From positions 1,984,001 to 2,048,000 of the forward strand of contig OY754473.1 in the NCBI GenBank assembly GCA_963575645.1: a stretch of DNA of 64,000 nt. Direction: 5' to 3'. This document shows positions 1 to 10,387 of the stretch, piece by piece; within the stretch, counting starts at the first letter, position 1; each line of letters begins with the position of its first letter. Both the position numbers and the translations under genes were made by a program. Source of the DNA: Xanthostigma xanthostigma. Lineage: Eukaryota > Arthropoda > Insecta > Raphidioptera > Raphidiidae. The notes beneath the pieces are model-generated. The model was not told the origin of the DNA. It made no database searches and saw only the letters and a list, made by a program, of their open reading frames with translations.

Positions 1-24
1 CATTCGTTGTACATTTATTTGCAG

Positions 25-760
25 AAACTTTTTCTAAGGATGTTGAGGAATCAATTAACAATATTGGCGACAGTAAATTGGTGGGAGACACGAAGATCAA
101 TTGGAAAGTAGAAGAACCTGCAAATTTTAACTCGGAATGCAAAAGTATTGAGGAAATGTCTTTAAAACCCGAAATCAAAGACGAGCCGAATGACGACAGC
201 TCATTAAATCTGACGGAATTTACTGATGGCACAGTAAATGATTTTTCTAATGGCGTTAGCGAAATCAGTTGTGAAGACACAAAGGTCGGTTTTGGTCACA
301 TATCGGGAAATCCCGTATAACTTCGATCTTCTGATGTGGGAGAGTGTTTTAAAAAATTAGAAAAAACAAATTGAAAATACCTCGATGAATCGTGAGAAGC
401 ACAAGAAAGCCAGTAAAGTGAAATAGCATCAATTTAGGATTAAAGACACGTATAAAAAAAGATCATTAAATTCGCGCTTTTCTGAAAGTCACAAGGGTAC
501 ACGCGCTAGTAAGAAATTAAATCAATTTATTTGTAAAGAGTGTTTCACTACAAAGGACAGATTAAATACTCACAAACTGACACATACTGGTGAGAAACCG
601 TTTCAGTGTGATATTTTTAAAAAGTGTTTCATTTAGTCAAACAGTGTAAATACTCACAAACTACTACATACTGAAGGAACTGACTTTTGTAAGAAGTGTT
701 TCGCTCAGTCAGGCAATTTAAAAAGACACAAACGTTTATACATACCGTTGAGTAACAATA
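25..760 (+). pseudogene. ZAD zinc-finger unit A, decayed 3' part
   Basis: Relic of a C2H2 zinc-finger gene; only the end of the unit is in the window. A splice acceptor (TTTATTTGCAG) ends at 24, and the exon reads in frame through an acidic linker (VEEP, KSIEEMSLK, IKDEP, DFSNGVSEISCED) to a stop at 318-320. Beyond the stop, linker and finger sequence continues but is broken by stops and frame changes: one recognisable finger ends near 600, and damaged ones follow to about 745. The start is nearly identical to the unit at 4288, so both derive from one duplication. A polyadenylation-like AATAAA follows at about 775. The truncated 5' side means a spliced product cannot be excluded, but loss of the finger frame argues for a pseudogene. 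Confidence 0.75.
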
Positions 761-1459
761 TTAAATTGGCGTCAAATAAAAAATGAATACTTGAAATTGT
801 AATTCATTAAAATAGAATGCACGGGGTTCAAGTTTATTCCAATGTTCCCACGTTTATACAATACTTTATTAGAAAGTGTTATTTTTAATTACTGTCGGGA
901 CTCAAACCCGACCTTCCGCTTCCGAAAGTGGAAGGTCAGATTTGTGACATTGTTTTAAAATAAATTTTTCTCATATTATTTTGAACCAGTTGGTATTTCT
1001 TAGCAATAATAGCTAAAGATAGCTATATCAAACTGTACATCATATTGCATTATAAAGATAATATTATTCAAAAAGATTTGTGAGAGATATCAGCTAAAAA
1101 GATATTATTTTATAGACGCAAAGGGCTTGTAATATGAACCGTTCTAATCTTTGTATTGGTATATATCTATGGTTGGAACACGTTTTAAATATTAACTACC
1201 GCACATGACTGTTTACTGTTCGCAGAGAGGTTGGAAAAGAGCTCATTTTTTTCGGTAGGTTTGTAGTGTATATTATATGATGTTTAATTTTCACCCGATT
1301 TTCGCTGGTTGGTGACCGGTAGGTAATCTGTAATCACTACACTGAACAGTGAGAAATCCGATTTGTCACTGGCACTTGCCACTTGGTAATGAAATATGGC
1401 CCATCTCTAATCCGCATGGAAAGTTGGTTATTACTTGCAAGTGGATTAAAATTCTCACT
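761..1459. other. Intergenic spacer between units A and B
   Basis: No gene seen. It holds the 3' flank of unit A, which resembles the flank after gene C at 10040-10100, so flank was duplicated with the gene. Near 1130-1250 lies a partial copy of an inverted-repeat family whose ends read like TGTTCGCAGAGAGGTTGGAA; fuller copies lie at 33.07 kb and 55.38-55.82 kb. Confidence 0.5.
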
Positions 1460-1609
1460 ATGAAAGAAATATCGATAACTGGCTTTAGCTTAAAATCAAT
1501 GTGTCGTTTGTGCTTATCGAGTGGGGTCACGCTGTTGGACTTGTTTTCCTTTTCATCGAAATTTGAAAATCTTGTTGCTAATGTAATCATGGAGTGTGCT
1601 CCTGTTCAG
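1460..1609 (+). pseudogene. ZAD first exon of gene B, splice donor lost
   Basis: Encodes 50 residues (MKEISITGFSLK then MCRLCL ... NVIMECAPVQ), the N-terminal half of a ZAD (zinc-finger associated) dimerisation domain with its first CxxC pair. It aligns over its whole length with the first exons of gene C (6310-6459) and gene D (13104-13253), which are also exactly 150 bp. In those genes the exon is followed by GT; here the bases at 1610-1611 are AT, so the canonical donor is gone. Reading on hits a stop (TGA) within a few bases. Together with the frameshift in exon 2, this says the ZAD form of gene B is no longer made. Confidence 0.8.
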
Positions 1610-2585
1610 ATATGAATACTTATTCTGTTAAGGAAGTACCCTTGATAAATGAATTAACAAACAGAAAATTACGAAAATTTGCAAATATGTCAAAACCTTT
1701 TCAAAAATGACTCAGTTAAATTTTTGTGATCTTTGGTTGACTTTGAAAAAAGATATTGATAATTTTATTTCGCTGCATTTAACATGGAGTCTTATGGGAA
1801 TATGTGATTTTGACGCACTCCATCATTTATTACGTTGGAATTGACAAACAGATTTTGATAAAATTTTCAGGAAGTATAAACGAATATTCTATGAACATTT
1901 TTCTTTTTCCAAAACGTATAAAGCTTGCTTATGTTAATAGAAATAACTAAAACAAAGCCGAGCTTTTTAGCAATTCATAAACATGGCATCACCGCAATAT
2001 TATAGTTTGTGGCGCGTCATTCAAAGGTAAGTTACGAAACTGCAGCAGTTTTGATATCGTAAAAACATACGTAAATTGAGTAAAATAATGCTAAAAGCAT
2101 AGTATTCCAAAAAAATGATAGTATATTATTATTTCCGAAATGACAGGAATGACTTATGCTGCGTACATAATCACTTGTAACTATGGCAAGGCATGCGGTG
2201 TTTCCAAATTATATACTACGTTACTCAAGTAGAAGACTGAAATTCTTTGACTTACTGCGTACCGAGGGTACTTCCTTAAGATAGTTTAAAAGTCTTTAAT
2301 ATATTTTTATTCAATAAAACATCTGGCATGGTTTATTATGAATGTAGGTTGAATAAAATAAGTAAGTACCAATCTCTTTTGTCAAATTACTTGTAATAAT
2401 ATCCTAGATTGTAGCATAGAGGAAAATATACATTTTTCGAAACGTCGACCAAATACTTCATTGAATATCATTATTTATAGAGAGAGAGAGAAATATCGTA
2501 GATTATAGACGCTTAACATCTCAGAACATTATTATTTCATTGTTCTTTTCTTTATTAATCGTCTTTCAAATTTTTCTTTTTTTAG
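1610..2585 (+). other. Intron of gene B
   Basis: Non-coding. It contains a short GA-rich run near 2478-2490 and ends in a pyrimidine tract and TAG acceptor at 2583-2585. The last 250 bases resemble the intron end of gene C (6590-6833). No separate gene seen. Confidence 0.5.
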
Positions 2586-4081
2586 ATGAGAAGTGGTGAT
2601 AAGATGCCAAATTTGATCTGTCAAAAAACGTGGCTCTAAGCTGGAAAAAACTTATGAGTTCCAGATGCAAATAATACAGTCTGAGAATACTCTGCAACGC
2701 TATTTGGAGCAATTACATAGTTTTGACACACAATCTAAACACGAGAAGCATTTCTGCAAAGTGTGGCACTTTAGAAATTCGTGAGGTGATTGACTTGAAA
2801 GTCAACTGGACAGCAAAAGAATACGAAAGCTATAATTCATAAAGCGAAATTAACATAGAAATGTCTTTAAAATCCAAAATAAAAGACGAGGACGATAATT
2901 CACTGATTTCACCAGACTGTGCTGAAGACATCTTAGAACCTTTATCTGTGGATGATGAGGAATTAGTGAAAGACATGAATATCAGTTGGAAAGTGGAAAA
3001 ACCTACAAACTTTAACTCGAAATGCAAAAGTACTGAGGAAATGTCTTTAAAATCCGAAATCAAAGACGAGCCGAATGACGACAGCTCATTAAATCCGATG
3101 GAATATACTGATGACACAGTACAAGATTTTTCTAATGGTTTTAGCGAAATCAGTTGCGAAGACACAAAGGTCAGTTTTGACTACACACCGGGAAACTCTA
3201 CACATCTTGATTCTTCTGGAGTAGGAGATTATTGTGAAAAATTTGAAGAAGAAATGAAATATATCGCGATGGATCTAGAGAAACACAATAAAGCCAGTAC
3301 AGTGACGTCGCACCAATTTAAGATTAAAGACACGTGTAAAAAAAAGTACATTAAATCACGCTTTTCAGAAAGTCGCAAGGGTACACGCCCTAGTAAGAAA
3401 TTAAATAAATGCGATGTTTGTAAAAATTGTTTTTCTACAAAGTACAATTTAAATATTCACAAACTGACACATACTGTTGAAAAACCATATCAATGTGACA
3501 TTTGTAATAAATGTATCACTACAAAGAGCCATTTAAATGCTCACAAACTGATTCATACTGGTGAGAAACCATATCAATGTGACATTTGTAAGAAGTGTTT
3601 CGCTATAAAGAGCAATTTAAATATTCACAAACTGACACATACTGGTGAAAAACCATATCAATGTGACATTTGTAATAAATGTTTCACTACAAAGGGCAAT
3701 TTAAATATTCACAAACTGACACATACTGGTAAAAAACCATATCAATGTGACATTTGTAAGAAGTGTTTCACTCTGTCAGGCAGTTTAAAAACTCACAAAC
3801 GGACTCACACAGATGAGAAACCTTATCAGTGTAACGTTTGTAAAAAGTGTTTCATTCGGTCAGGTAACTTAAAAAGTCACAAACTGGTACATACTGGTGA
3901 GAAACCATATCAATGTGACATTTGTAAGAAGTGTTTTACTAGGTCAGACATTTTATATAGACACAAACGGCTACATACAGGTAAGAAACCATATCATTGT
4001 GACATTTGTATAATCTGTTTCAATAACTCAGGCAATTTAAATCACCACCAATATATACATACCGCTGTTAAACAATATTAA
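2586..4081 (+). pseudogene. Gene B second exon: broken ZAD half, eight intact C2H2 fingers
   Basis: Begins like gene C exon 2 but carries a one-base insertion near 2626-2636, where gene C reads CQKCC, shifting the ZAD frame. A second lesion is a TAA in the linker near 2838, where gene C has a leucine or serine codon. From the ATG at 2861 a clean 406-codon frame remains to the stop at 4079-4081. It has an acidic linker with an IKDEP motif (around residue 72) and eight tandem C2H2 fingers (about residues 182-400) with TGEKPY-type linkers, the last one degenerate at its end. Proteins of this type bind DNA in the nucleus. If a transcript starts downstream of the ZAD lesions, a ZAD-less finger protein could still be made; otherwise it is a recent pseudogene. 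AATAAA follows at 4092. Confidence 0.75.
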
Positions 4082-4091
4082 ATTGACATCA

Positions 4092-4097
4092 AATAAA
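4092..4097 (+). promoter_or_regulatory. Polyadenylation-type signal after gene B
   Basis: AATAAA 11 bases past the stop codon. An equivalent hexamer follows units A, C and D, so it was copied with the array. Confidence 0.4.
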
Positions 4098-4107
4098 AGA
4101 TGTAAAT

Positions 4108-4210
4108 GTTATTTAAATACCCAGAAACTGGCACATACTGGTGTGGAACTATACCAAATTGATGTTTGTAGAAAATGTTTCACTCAGTCAATCACTTTAA
4201 GTACCTACTG
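4108..4210 (+). pseudogene. Relic zinc-finger coding beyond gene B
   Basis: In one frame it reads YLNTQKLAHTG, then YQIDVCRKCFTQS and LSTY-stop: finger and linker pieces with one cysteine replaced. It is a left-over 3' end from an older, longer finger array. Confidence 0.6.
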
Positions 4211-4287
4211 ACAAATGCAACTTTCTTATATCAGATGAATTTTTATATGTTTACAAATGTCATAATTCGTTTTACATTTATTTGCAG

Positions 4288-4896
4288 AAACTTTTTCTAA
4301 GGATGTTGAGGAATCAATTAACAATATTGGCGACAGTAAATTGGTGGGAGACACGAAGATCAATTGGAAAGTGGAAGAACCTGCAAATTTTAACTCGGAA
4401 TGCAAAAGTATTGAGGAAATGACTTTAAAATCCGAAATCAAAGACGAACCGATTGACGACAGCTCAATAACTCTGACGGAATTTACTGATGACACAGTAA
4501 ATGATTTTTCTAATGGCGTTAGCGAAATCAGTTGCAAAGACACAAAGGTCGGTTTTGGTCACATATCGGCAAATCCCGCATAACTTCGCTATTCTGATGT
4601 AGAGAGTATTTTGAAAAATTTGAAGAAAAAATTAAAAATACCTCGATGAATCGTGAAAAGTTCAAGAAAGCCAGTAATGTGAAATAGCATCAATTTCGGA
4701 TTACAGACACGTGTAAAGAAAGATACATTAAATTTAGCGCTTTTCAGAAAGTCACAAGGGTACACGTTCTAGTAAGAAAAATAATAAATGTGACATTTTT
4801 AAAAAGTGTTTCACTCACTTAAACACTTTAAATTCTCACAAACTACTACATACTGGAGGAAAATCATATTGGTGTGACTTTTGTTAGAAGTGTTTA
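4288..4896 (+). pseudogene. ZAD zinc-finger unit B', decayed copy of unit A
   Basis: After an acceptor (TTTATTTGCAG ending at 4287) the sequence is almost the same as 25-320: an open acidic linker with IKDEP, ending at a stop at 4581-4583. Downstream, linker and two finger pieces (CDIFKKCFTHLNTL-like near 4790-4890) survive in shifted frames with a lost cysteine and in-frame stops. No ZAD exon precedes it, because gene B lies immediately upstream. An AAT microsatellite follows at about 4897-4912. Confidence 0.75.
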
Positions 4897-6309
4897 TAAT
4901 AATAATAATAATTTGTTAGTTGAATAAAACCACAATGTGGATAAAACTTCATCAATTACAATTTAGGACAATTTAGCTTATTTTGACTTCTACAGTCACA
5001 AATTCGTCAACAGAATAAATGACCCCATTTGTCTGATAGCAACAACATGAAAATTTTATTAAGATTGATATTGTACTGAATAATAAATAAATAGTAGGAT
5101 AATGGGAACTTGTATTAAAACAGTCATGCGCAGTAGCTAAAACCAAAATTGTTTGTATTGATTTTGTGCGCATGCGTCGACAATGCACTGTTTTGACAGG
5201 CGTCTCCATACACTAATATTACTTCCGGTGCGATGGTTTGACATTTCTGAAAAGCTGCGCGGCTGCGTAGTAGAGTATCAAGACTGTCATTTGTGTTCAA
5301 TGTATATAAACTGCCAATGTGTTTCTTGTACAAAGCGAGTCTGACTACTCAGTAATGGAGTAATAGGTAGCGTGCCTGGCTCTCACCCAAGAGGCCCGGG
5401 TTCGATTCCTGGTACCGGAATGATTTTACTTTTTATTTTTTTTTTCACTTTGAAACTGATACAATTAAAATAATAAACACACCTGTCTTTATTTTTATTA
5501 CTGATAGTGCCAATTTAAAATACAATTCGAATCATATAAATCAAATCAGTACATAGCAAATGTTGACTGAATCCTCTTAGGTGCCAGATAGATCGTTTAA
5601 ATATTTTTTTACGGATTATATATTAGAAATAATTATATGCAAAAAATAAATAATTTCCACCACGGCCACTTGTCTGGTATTTTTTTTACGACGGAAGCAT
5701 CACACTACAAATTGAGGGCGCCACCGTAGTTTAAGATCTAGCGCAGTTGGGTCAGCTTACATTAATTATGAAATAATTACGTACTTTACTAAGAATTATC
5801 AGAAATATAAAATTTATTTGGCAGAATATAATTTGCCTTATTGAGCTGTAAATTGCCAATGTTTACAAAAGTATTCTTACATTCTTGGCATATATAAGTT
5901 CCATACTGACCTTTGATCTTTGGTGCCAGAATATTAATTTTTTCTAATAAATAAATAGTTTGTTAATCTTCGTAAATAAAAAGTATCTAGGTAAGTGATG
6001 AATTGTAATAAAGAAAGTATAAAAACCTGGATGCTTTCTTTTCACATGGGTCCTCAAATTGGAATATTTAGAAAATTTCACTTTGCAATCAGTACGTTTG
6101 TTATGTTCCTTATGTGATGTTTATTTTTTCCCCGATTTTCGCTGGTTAGTGACCGGTAGGTAGTTTGTAGTCACTACACTGAACAGTGAGAAATCCGATT
6201 ATTATTAGCGGTTTTGTCACTGGTACTTGCCACTTGGTAATGAAATATGGCTATCTCTAATCCGCATAGATAGTTAGTTATTAAACGAAAGTGGATTAAA
6301 ATTCTCACT
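4897..6309. other. Spacer before gene C
   Basis: No gene seen. It carries an (AAT)n run, part of the inverted-repeat family with CATGCGCAGTAGCTAAAAC (5125-5200), a tRNA-like fragment (5351-5420), and AT-rich sequence. A TATAAAAA at 6018-6025, about 290 bp before the gene C start codon, is a possible but unproven TATA element. From about 6120 the sequence is homologous to the gene B upstream region (1280 on). Confidence 0.45.
5351..5420 (+). repeat. tRNA-like fragment, probably a SINE head
   Basis: Contains a pol III B-box sequence GGTTCGATTCC (5399-5409) and an anticodon-arm-like segment resembling tRNA-Glu (loop CTCTCAC). The acceptor strands do not pair, so it is not a working tRNA; it is most likely a tRNA-derived SINE remnant. 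Confidence 0.5.
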
Positions 6310-6459
6310 ATGAAAGAAATATCAATAACTGGCTTTGGCTTAAGTTCAATGTGTCGGTTGTGCTTATCGAGCGGGGTCACGCTGTTAAACTTGTTTTCCT
6401 TTTCAGCGAAATTTGAAGACTTTGTGGCTAATGTAATCATGGACTGTGCTCCTGTTCAG
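6310..6459 (+). CDS. Gene C exon 1: N-terminal half of ZAD
   Basis: ATG at 6310 opens 50 codons ending ...NVIMDCAPVQ, followed by a proper donor GTATGA at 6460. It supplies the first zinc pair of the ZAD (C15 and C18 in MCRLCL). The exon ends in phase 0 and joins cleanly to the phase-0 exon 2 at 6834. Start choice: this ATG is conserved at the same distance from the cysteines in genes B and D. Confidence 0.85.
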
Positions 6460-6833
6460 GTATGAATGCTTATTTTTTTTACGATAGTTTAATAAAGTCT
6501 TTAATATGTTTTTATTCGATAAAACATATTAATGCAGGTCTATAATTTTATACATTTAAATTAATGTTTAATTATCTGGCATGGTTTATTTAGAATGTAA
6601 GTTGAATAAAATAAGGTCTAATATCTCTTTTGTCAAATTACAAGTAATTTCTTAGATTGTAGCGTAAAGGAAGATATACATTTTCCGAAACGTCGACCAA
6701 ATACTTCATTAAATGTCATTATTTATAGAGAGAGAAATATTGTAGATTATAGACGCTCTATATCTGAGGATATTATTTATTATTTCATTGTTCTTTTCTT
6801 TATTGATCCTCTTTCAAATTTTTCTTTTTCTAG

Positions 6834-9485
6834 ATAAGAAGTGGTGATAAGATGCCAAATTTTATCTGTCAAAAATGTTGCAACAGGCTGGAAATAACTT
6901 ATGAGTTCCAGATGCAAATACTACAGTCTGAGAAAACTCTGCAACGCTATTTAGAGCAATTAAATACTTTTGACAAGCAATCTAAATTCGATAATTCCAT
7001 TCAGAGGTTGTCTGAGAATCCTTTGACCGATAACACTAATGCAGACATCACTGCAAAGTGTGATACTTTAGAAATCCATGAAGTGGTTGACTTGAAAGTC
7101 AACTTGACAGAGAAAGAATACGAAAATTATAATTTATCAAGCGAAATCAGTATCGAAATGTCTTTAAAATCCAAAATGAAAAACGAGGACGATAATTCAG
7201 TGATTTCACCTGACTGTGCTGATGGCATCTTAGAACCTTTATCTATGGATGGTGAGGAATTGATGGAAGACATAAATATCAACTGGAAAGTGGAAGAACC
7301 TACAAATTTTAACTCGGAACGCAAAAGTACTGAGGAAATGTCTTTAAAATCCGAAATCAAAGACGAACCAATGGAAGACAGCTCATTAAATCTGTCGGAA
7401 TTTAGTGATGACACGGTACAAGATTTTTCTAATGGTGTTAGCGAAATCAGTTGCGAAGACACAAAGGTCGGTTTTGGTCACATATCGGGAAATATCGCAT
7501 ATCCTCGCTTATCTGCCGTGGAAGAGAATTATGAAAAATTTGAAGAAAAAATTGAAAATACCTCGATGGATCGGGAGAAACACAAGAAATTCGATAATTC
7601 TATTCAGAGGTTGTCTGAGAATCCTTTGATCGATAACACTAATGCAGACATCACTGCAAATTGTGATAGTTTAGAAATCCGTGAGGTGGTTGACTTGAAA
7701 GTCAACTGGACAGAGAAAGAATACGAAAATTATAATTTATCAAGCGAAATCAACATCGAAATGTCTTTAAAATCCAAAATGAAAAACGAGGACGATAATT
7801 CAATTATTTCACCTGACTGTGCTGATGGCATCTTAGAACCTTTATCTATGGATGGTGAGGAATTGGTGGAAGACATTAATGTCAACTGGAAAGTGGAAGA
7901 ACCTGTAAATGTTAACTCGGAATACAAAAATATTGAGGAAATGTCTTTAAAATCCGAAATCAAAGACGAACCAATGGAAGACAGCTCATTAAATCTGTCG
8001 GAATTTACTGATGACACAGTACAAGATTTTTCTAATGGTGTTAGCGAAATCAGTTGCGAAGACACAAAGGTCGGTTTTGACTACGCACTAGGAAACTCTA
8101 CACATCTTGATTCTTCTGGAGTAGGAGATTATTGTGAAAAATTTGAAGAAGAAATGAAAGATATCGCGATGGATCGAGAGAAACACAATAAAGCCAGTAC
8201 AGTGACGTCGCACCAATTTAAGATTAAAGACACGTGTAAAAAAAAGTACATTAAATCACGCTTTTCAGAAAGTCGCAAGGGTACACGCACTAGTAAGAAA
8301 TTAAATAAATGCAATGTTCGTAAAAATTGTTTCTCTACAAAGAACAATTTAAATATTCACAAACTGACACATACTGGTGAAAAACCATATCGATGTGACA
8401 TTTGTAAAAAGTGTTTTACTCTGTCAAGCGGTTTAAATGCTCACAAACTAATACACACTGGTGAAAAACCATATCAGTGTGACGTTTGTAAAAAGTGTTT
8501 CACTCACTCAAGCAATTTAAATAAGCACAAACTGGTACATACTGGTGAGAAACCTTATCAATGTGACATATGTAAGAAATGTTTCACTAGGTCAAACCAT
8601 TTAAATACTCACAAAATGATACATACTGGTGAAAAACCATATCAATGTAACGTTTGTAAGAAGTGTTTCACTACGTCAAGCAGTTTAAATACTCACAAAC
8701 TGGTACATACTGCTGAGAAACCATATCAATGTGACATTTGTATGAAGTGTTTCACTCAAAAGATCGGTTTTAATAATCACAAACTGCAACATACTGGTGA
8801 AAAACCGTATCAATGTGACATTTGTAAGAAGTGTTTCACTAGGTCAAGCAGTTTAAATAGTCACAAACTGGTACATACTGGTGAGAAACCATATCAATGT
8901 GACATTTGTATGAAGTGTTTCGATCAGTCACACAGTTTAAATGCTCACAAACTGCAACATACTGGTGAAAAACCATATCACTGTGACATTTGTAGTAAGT
9001 CTTTCGCTGCAAAATGCAATTTAATTGCTCACAAACTGACACATACTGGTGAGAAACCGTTTCAATGTGACATTTGTAAGAAGTGTTTCACTAGGTCAAG
9101 CAGTTTAAATAGTCACAAACTGGTACATACTGGTGAGAAACCATATCAATGTGACATTTGTATGAAGTGTTTCACTCAAAAGATCCGTTTTAACAATCAC
9201 AAACTGCAACATACTGGTGAAAAACCATATCAATGTAACATTTGTAAGAAGTGTTTCACTACGTCAAGCAGTTTAAATAGACACAATCTGGTACATACTG
9301 GTGAGAAACCATATCAATGTGACACTTGTAATAAATGTTTCGCTATAAAGAGCAGTTTAAATATTCACAAATTGACACATACTGGTGCAAAACCATATCA
9401 ATGTGACATTTGTAACAAGTTTTTCGTTGCAAAGAGCTATTTAAATGCTCACAAACTGATACATACTGGTGAGAGACCATATTAA
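6834..9485 (+). CDS. Gene C exon 2: ZAD-C2H2 zinc-finger protein
   Basis: Predicted nuclear DNA-binding transcription factor of 933 aa when joined to exon 1. After the acceptor (TTCTTTTTCTAG) exon 2 starts IRSGDKMPNFICQKCC, giving the second ZAD zinc pair (C62, C65). Next comes a 201-residue acidic module present twice in tandem (603-bp period, copies from about 6987 and 7590), each with KSKMKNEDD, NWKVEEP and SEIKDEPMEDSS. A basic stretch follows, then fourteen C2H2 fingers to the C-terminus: the first lacks its second cysteine, thirteen are canonical with TGEKPY linkers. Fingers 7 and 10 are identical in protein sequence and 6 and 11 differ by one residue, showing internal duplication or conversion. 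The stop at 9483 replaces a glutamine codon present in every other linker, so the protein was longer in the ancestor. ZAD domains usually dimerise; targets cannot be read from the sequence. Confidence 0.88.
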   Translation: MRSGDKMPNFICQKCCNRLEITYEFQMQILQSEKTLQRYLEQLNTFDKQSKFDNSIQRLSENPLTDNTNADITAKCDTLEIHEVVDLKVNLTEKEYENYNLSSEISIEMSLKSKMKNEDDNSVISPDCADGILEPLSMDGEELMEDININWKVEEPTNFNSERKSTEEMSLKSEIKDEPMEDSSLNLSEFSDDTVQDFSNGVSEISCEDTKVGFGHISGNIAYPRLSAVEENYEKFEEKIENTSMDREKHKKFDNSIQRLSENPLIDNTNADITANCDSLEIREVVDLKVNWTEKEYENYNLSSEINIEMSLKSKMKNEDDNSIISPDCADGILEPLSMDGEELVEDINVNWKVEEPVNVNSEYKNIEEMSLKSEIKDEPMEDSSLNLSEFTDDTVQDFSNGVSEISCEDTKVGFDYALGNSTHLDSSGVGDYCEKFEEEMKDIAMDREKHNKASTVTSHQFKIKDTCKKKYIKSRFSESRKGTRTSKKLNKCNVRKNCFSTKNNLNIHKLTHTGEKPYRCDICKKCFTLSSGLNAHKLIHTGEKPYQCDVCKKCFTHSSNLNKHKLVHTGEKPYQCDICKKCFTRSNHLNTHKMIHTGEKPYQCNVCKKCFTTSSSLNTHKLVHTAEKPYQCDICMKCFTQKIGFNNHKLQHTGEKPYQCDICKKCFTRSSSLNSHKLVHTGEKPYQCDICMKCFDQSHSLNAHKLQHTGEKPYHCDICSKSFAAKCNLIAHKLTHTGEKPFQCDICKKCFTRSSSLNSHKLVHTGEKPYQCDICMKCFTQKIRFNNHKLQHTGEKPYQCNICKKCFTTSSSLNRHNLVHTGEKPYQCDTCNKCFAIKSSLNIHKLTHTGAKPYQCDICNKFFVAKSYLNAHKLIHTGERPY

Positions 9486-10018
9486 TGTGACATTTGTAAC
9501 AAATGCCTCACTTCAAAGAGCCATTTAAATGCTCACAAACTGATACATACTGGTGAGAAACCATATCAATGTGTAATTTGTAATAAATGTTTCGCTATAA
9601 AGAGCAATTTAAATATTCACAATCTGACACATACTGGTGAAAAACCATATCAATATGACATTTGTAATAAATATTTCACTAGAAAGAGCTATTTAAATGC
9701 TCACAAACTGATAAATACTGGTGAAAAACCATATCGCTGTAACATTTGTAATAAGTTTTTCGCTGCAAATAGCCATTTACATGCTCACAAACTGACACAT
9801 ACTGGTGACAAACCATAAGAAATTAAATCACTGTGACTGACACATACTGGTGTGACGTTTATAAAAAGTGTTTCACTCAGTCAAGCTGTTTAAATACTCA
9901 CAAACTGCTACATACTGGTGATAAACCATATAATTGTAACATTTGTAAAAAGTGTTTCACTGTGTCCACTCATTTAAAGTCTTACAAATGTATACATACC
10001 AGTGATAAACAATATTAA
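9486..10018 (+). pseudogene. Former C-terminal fingers of gene C
   Basis: Directly after the gene C stop the same frame continues with four more fingers to a stop near 9819. They are accumulating damage: one cysteine changed to tyrosine (QYDIC), CIC changed to CVIC, one linker histidine changed to asparagine. A further piece, 9833-10018, encodes two fingers (WCDVYKKCFTQ and NCNICKKCFTV) in a shifted frame. The 9485 stop released this part from selection. Read-through or a stop polymorphism in other individuals would restore part of it. Confidence 0.75.
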
Positions 10019-10027
10019 ATTGTCGTT

Positions 10028-10033
10028 AATAAA
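10028..10033 (+). promoter_or_regulatory. Polyadenylation-type signal after gene C
   Basis: AATAAA about 540 bp beyond the gene C stop and just after the relic fingers, in the same relative place as the hexamers after units A and B. Confidence 0.4.
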
Positions 10034-10387
10034 AGGTGCAAATTAAGACATAAAATTGTAATTCATTAAAATAGAAAGCACGAGGTTTAAGTTTATTCTA
10101 ATGGTTCAAAGTTTATTCAGTGCTATATTCGGGACTTAAACCTTTCGAAAGTGGAAGATTCGGAATTGAGTTCTGACGGTAACATTGTTTGAAAATATTT
10201 ATTTTCTAATATAGCATTGCGACGATGATTTCTTAACAACAATAATAGCAAATTATAGTAATTGTCTACCATATAGGTATTATAAAGATTATTATTCAAA
10301 AAGATTTTTGAAAGGTAATTTGTCGGGTCGGAGAAGCAAATGGCCGGTAACATGTAACTGTGCAATGGAATAGGTAAAAATATTTAT

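Noticed and set aside
6018-6025. TATAAAAA as the gene C TATA box
   Set aside because: Such words are expected by chance in this AT-rich DNA; no start element or conservation with genes B and D supports it.
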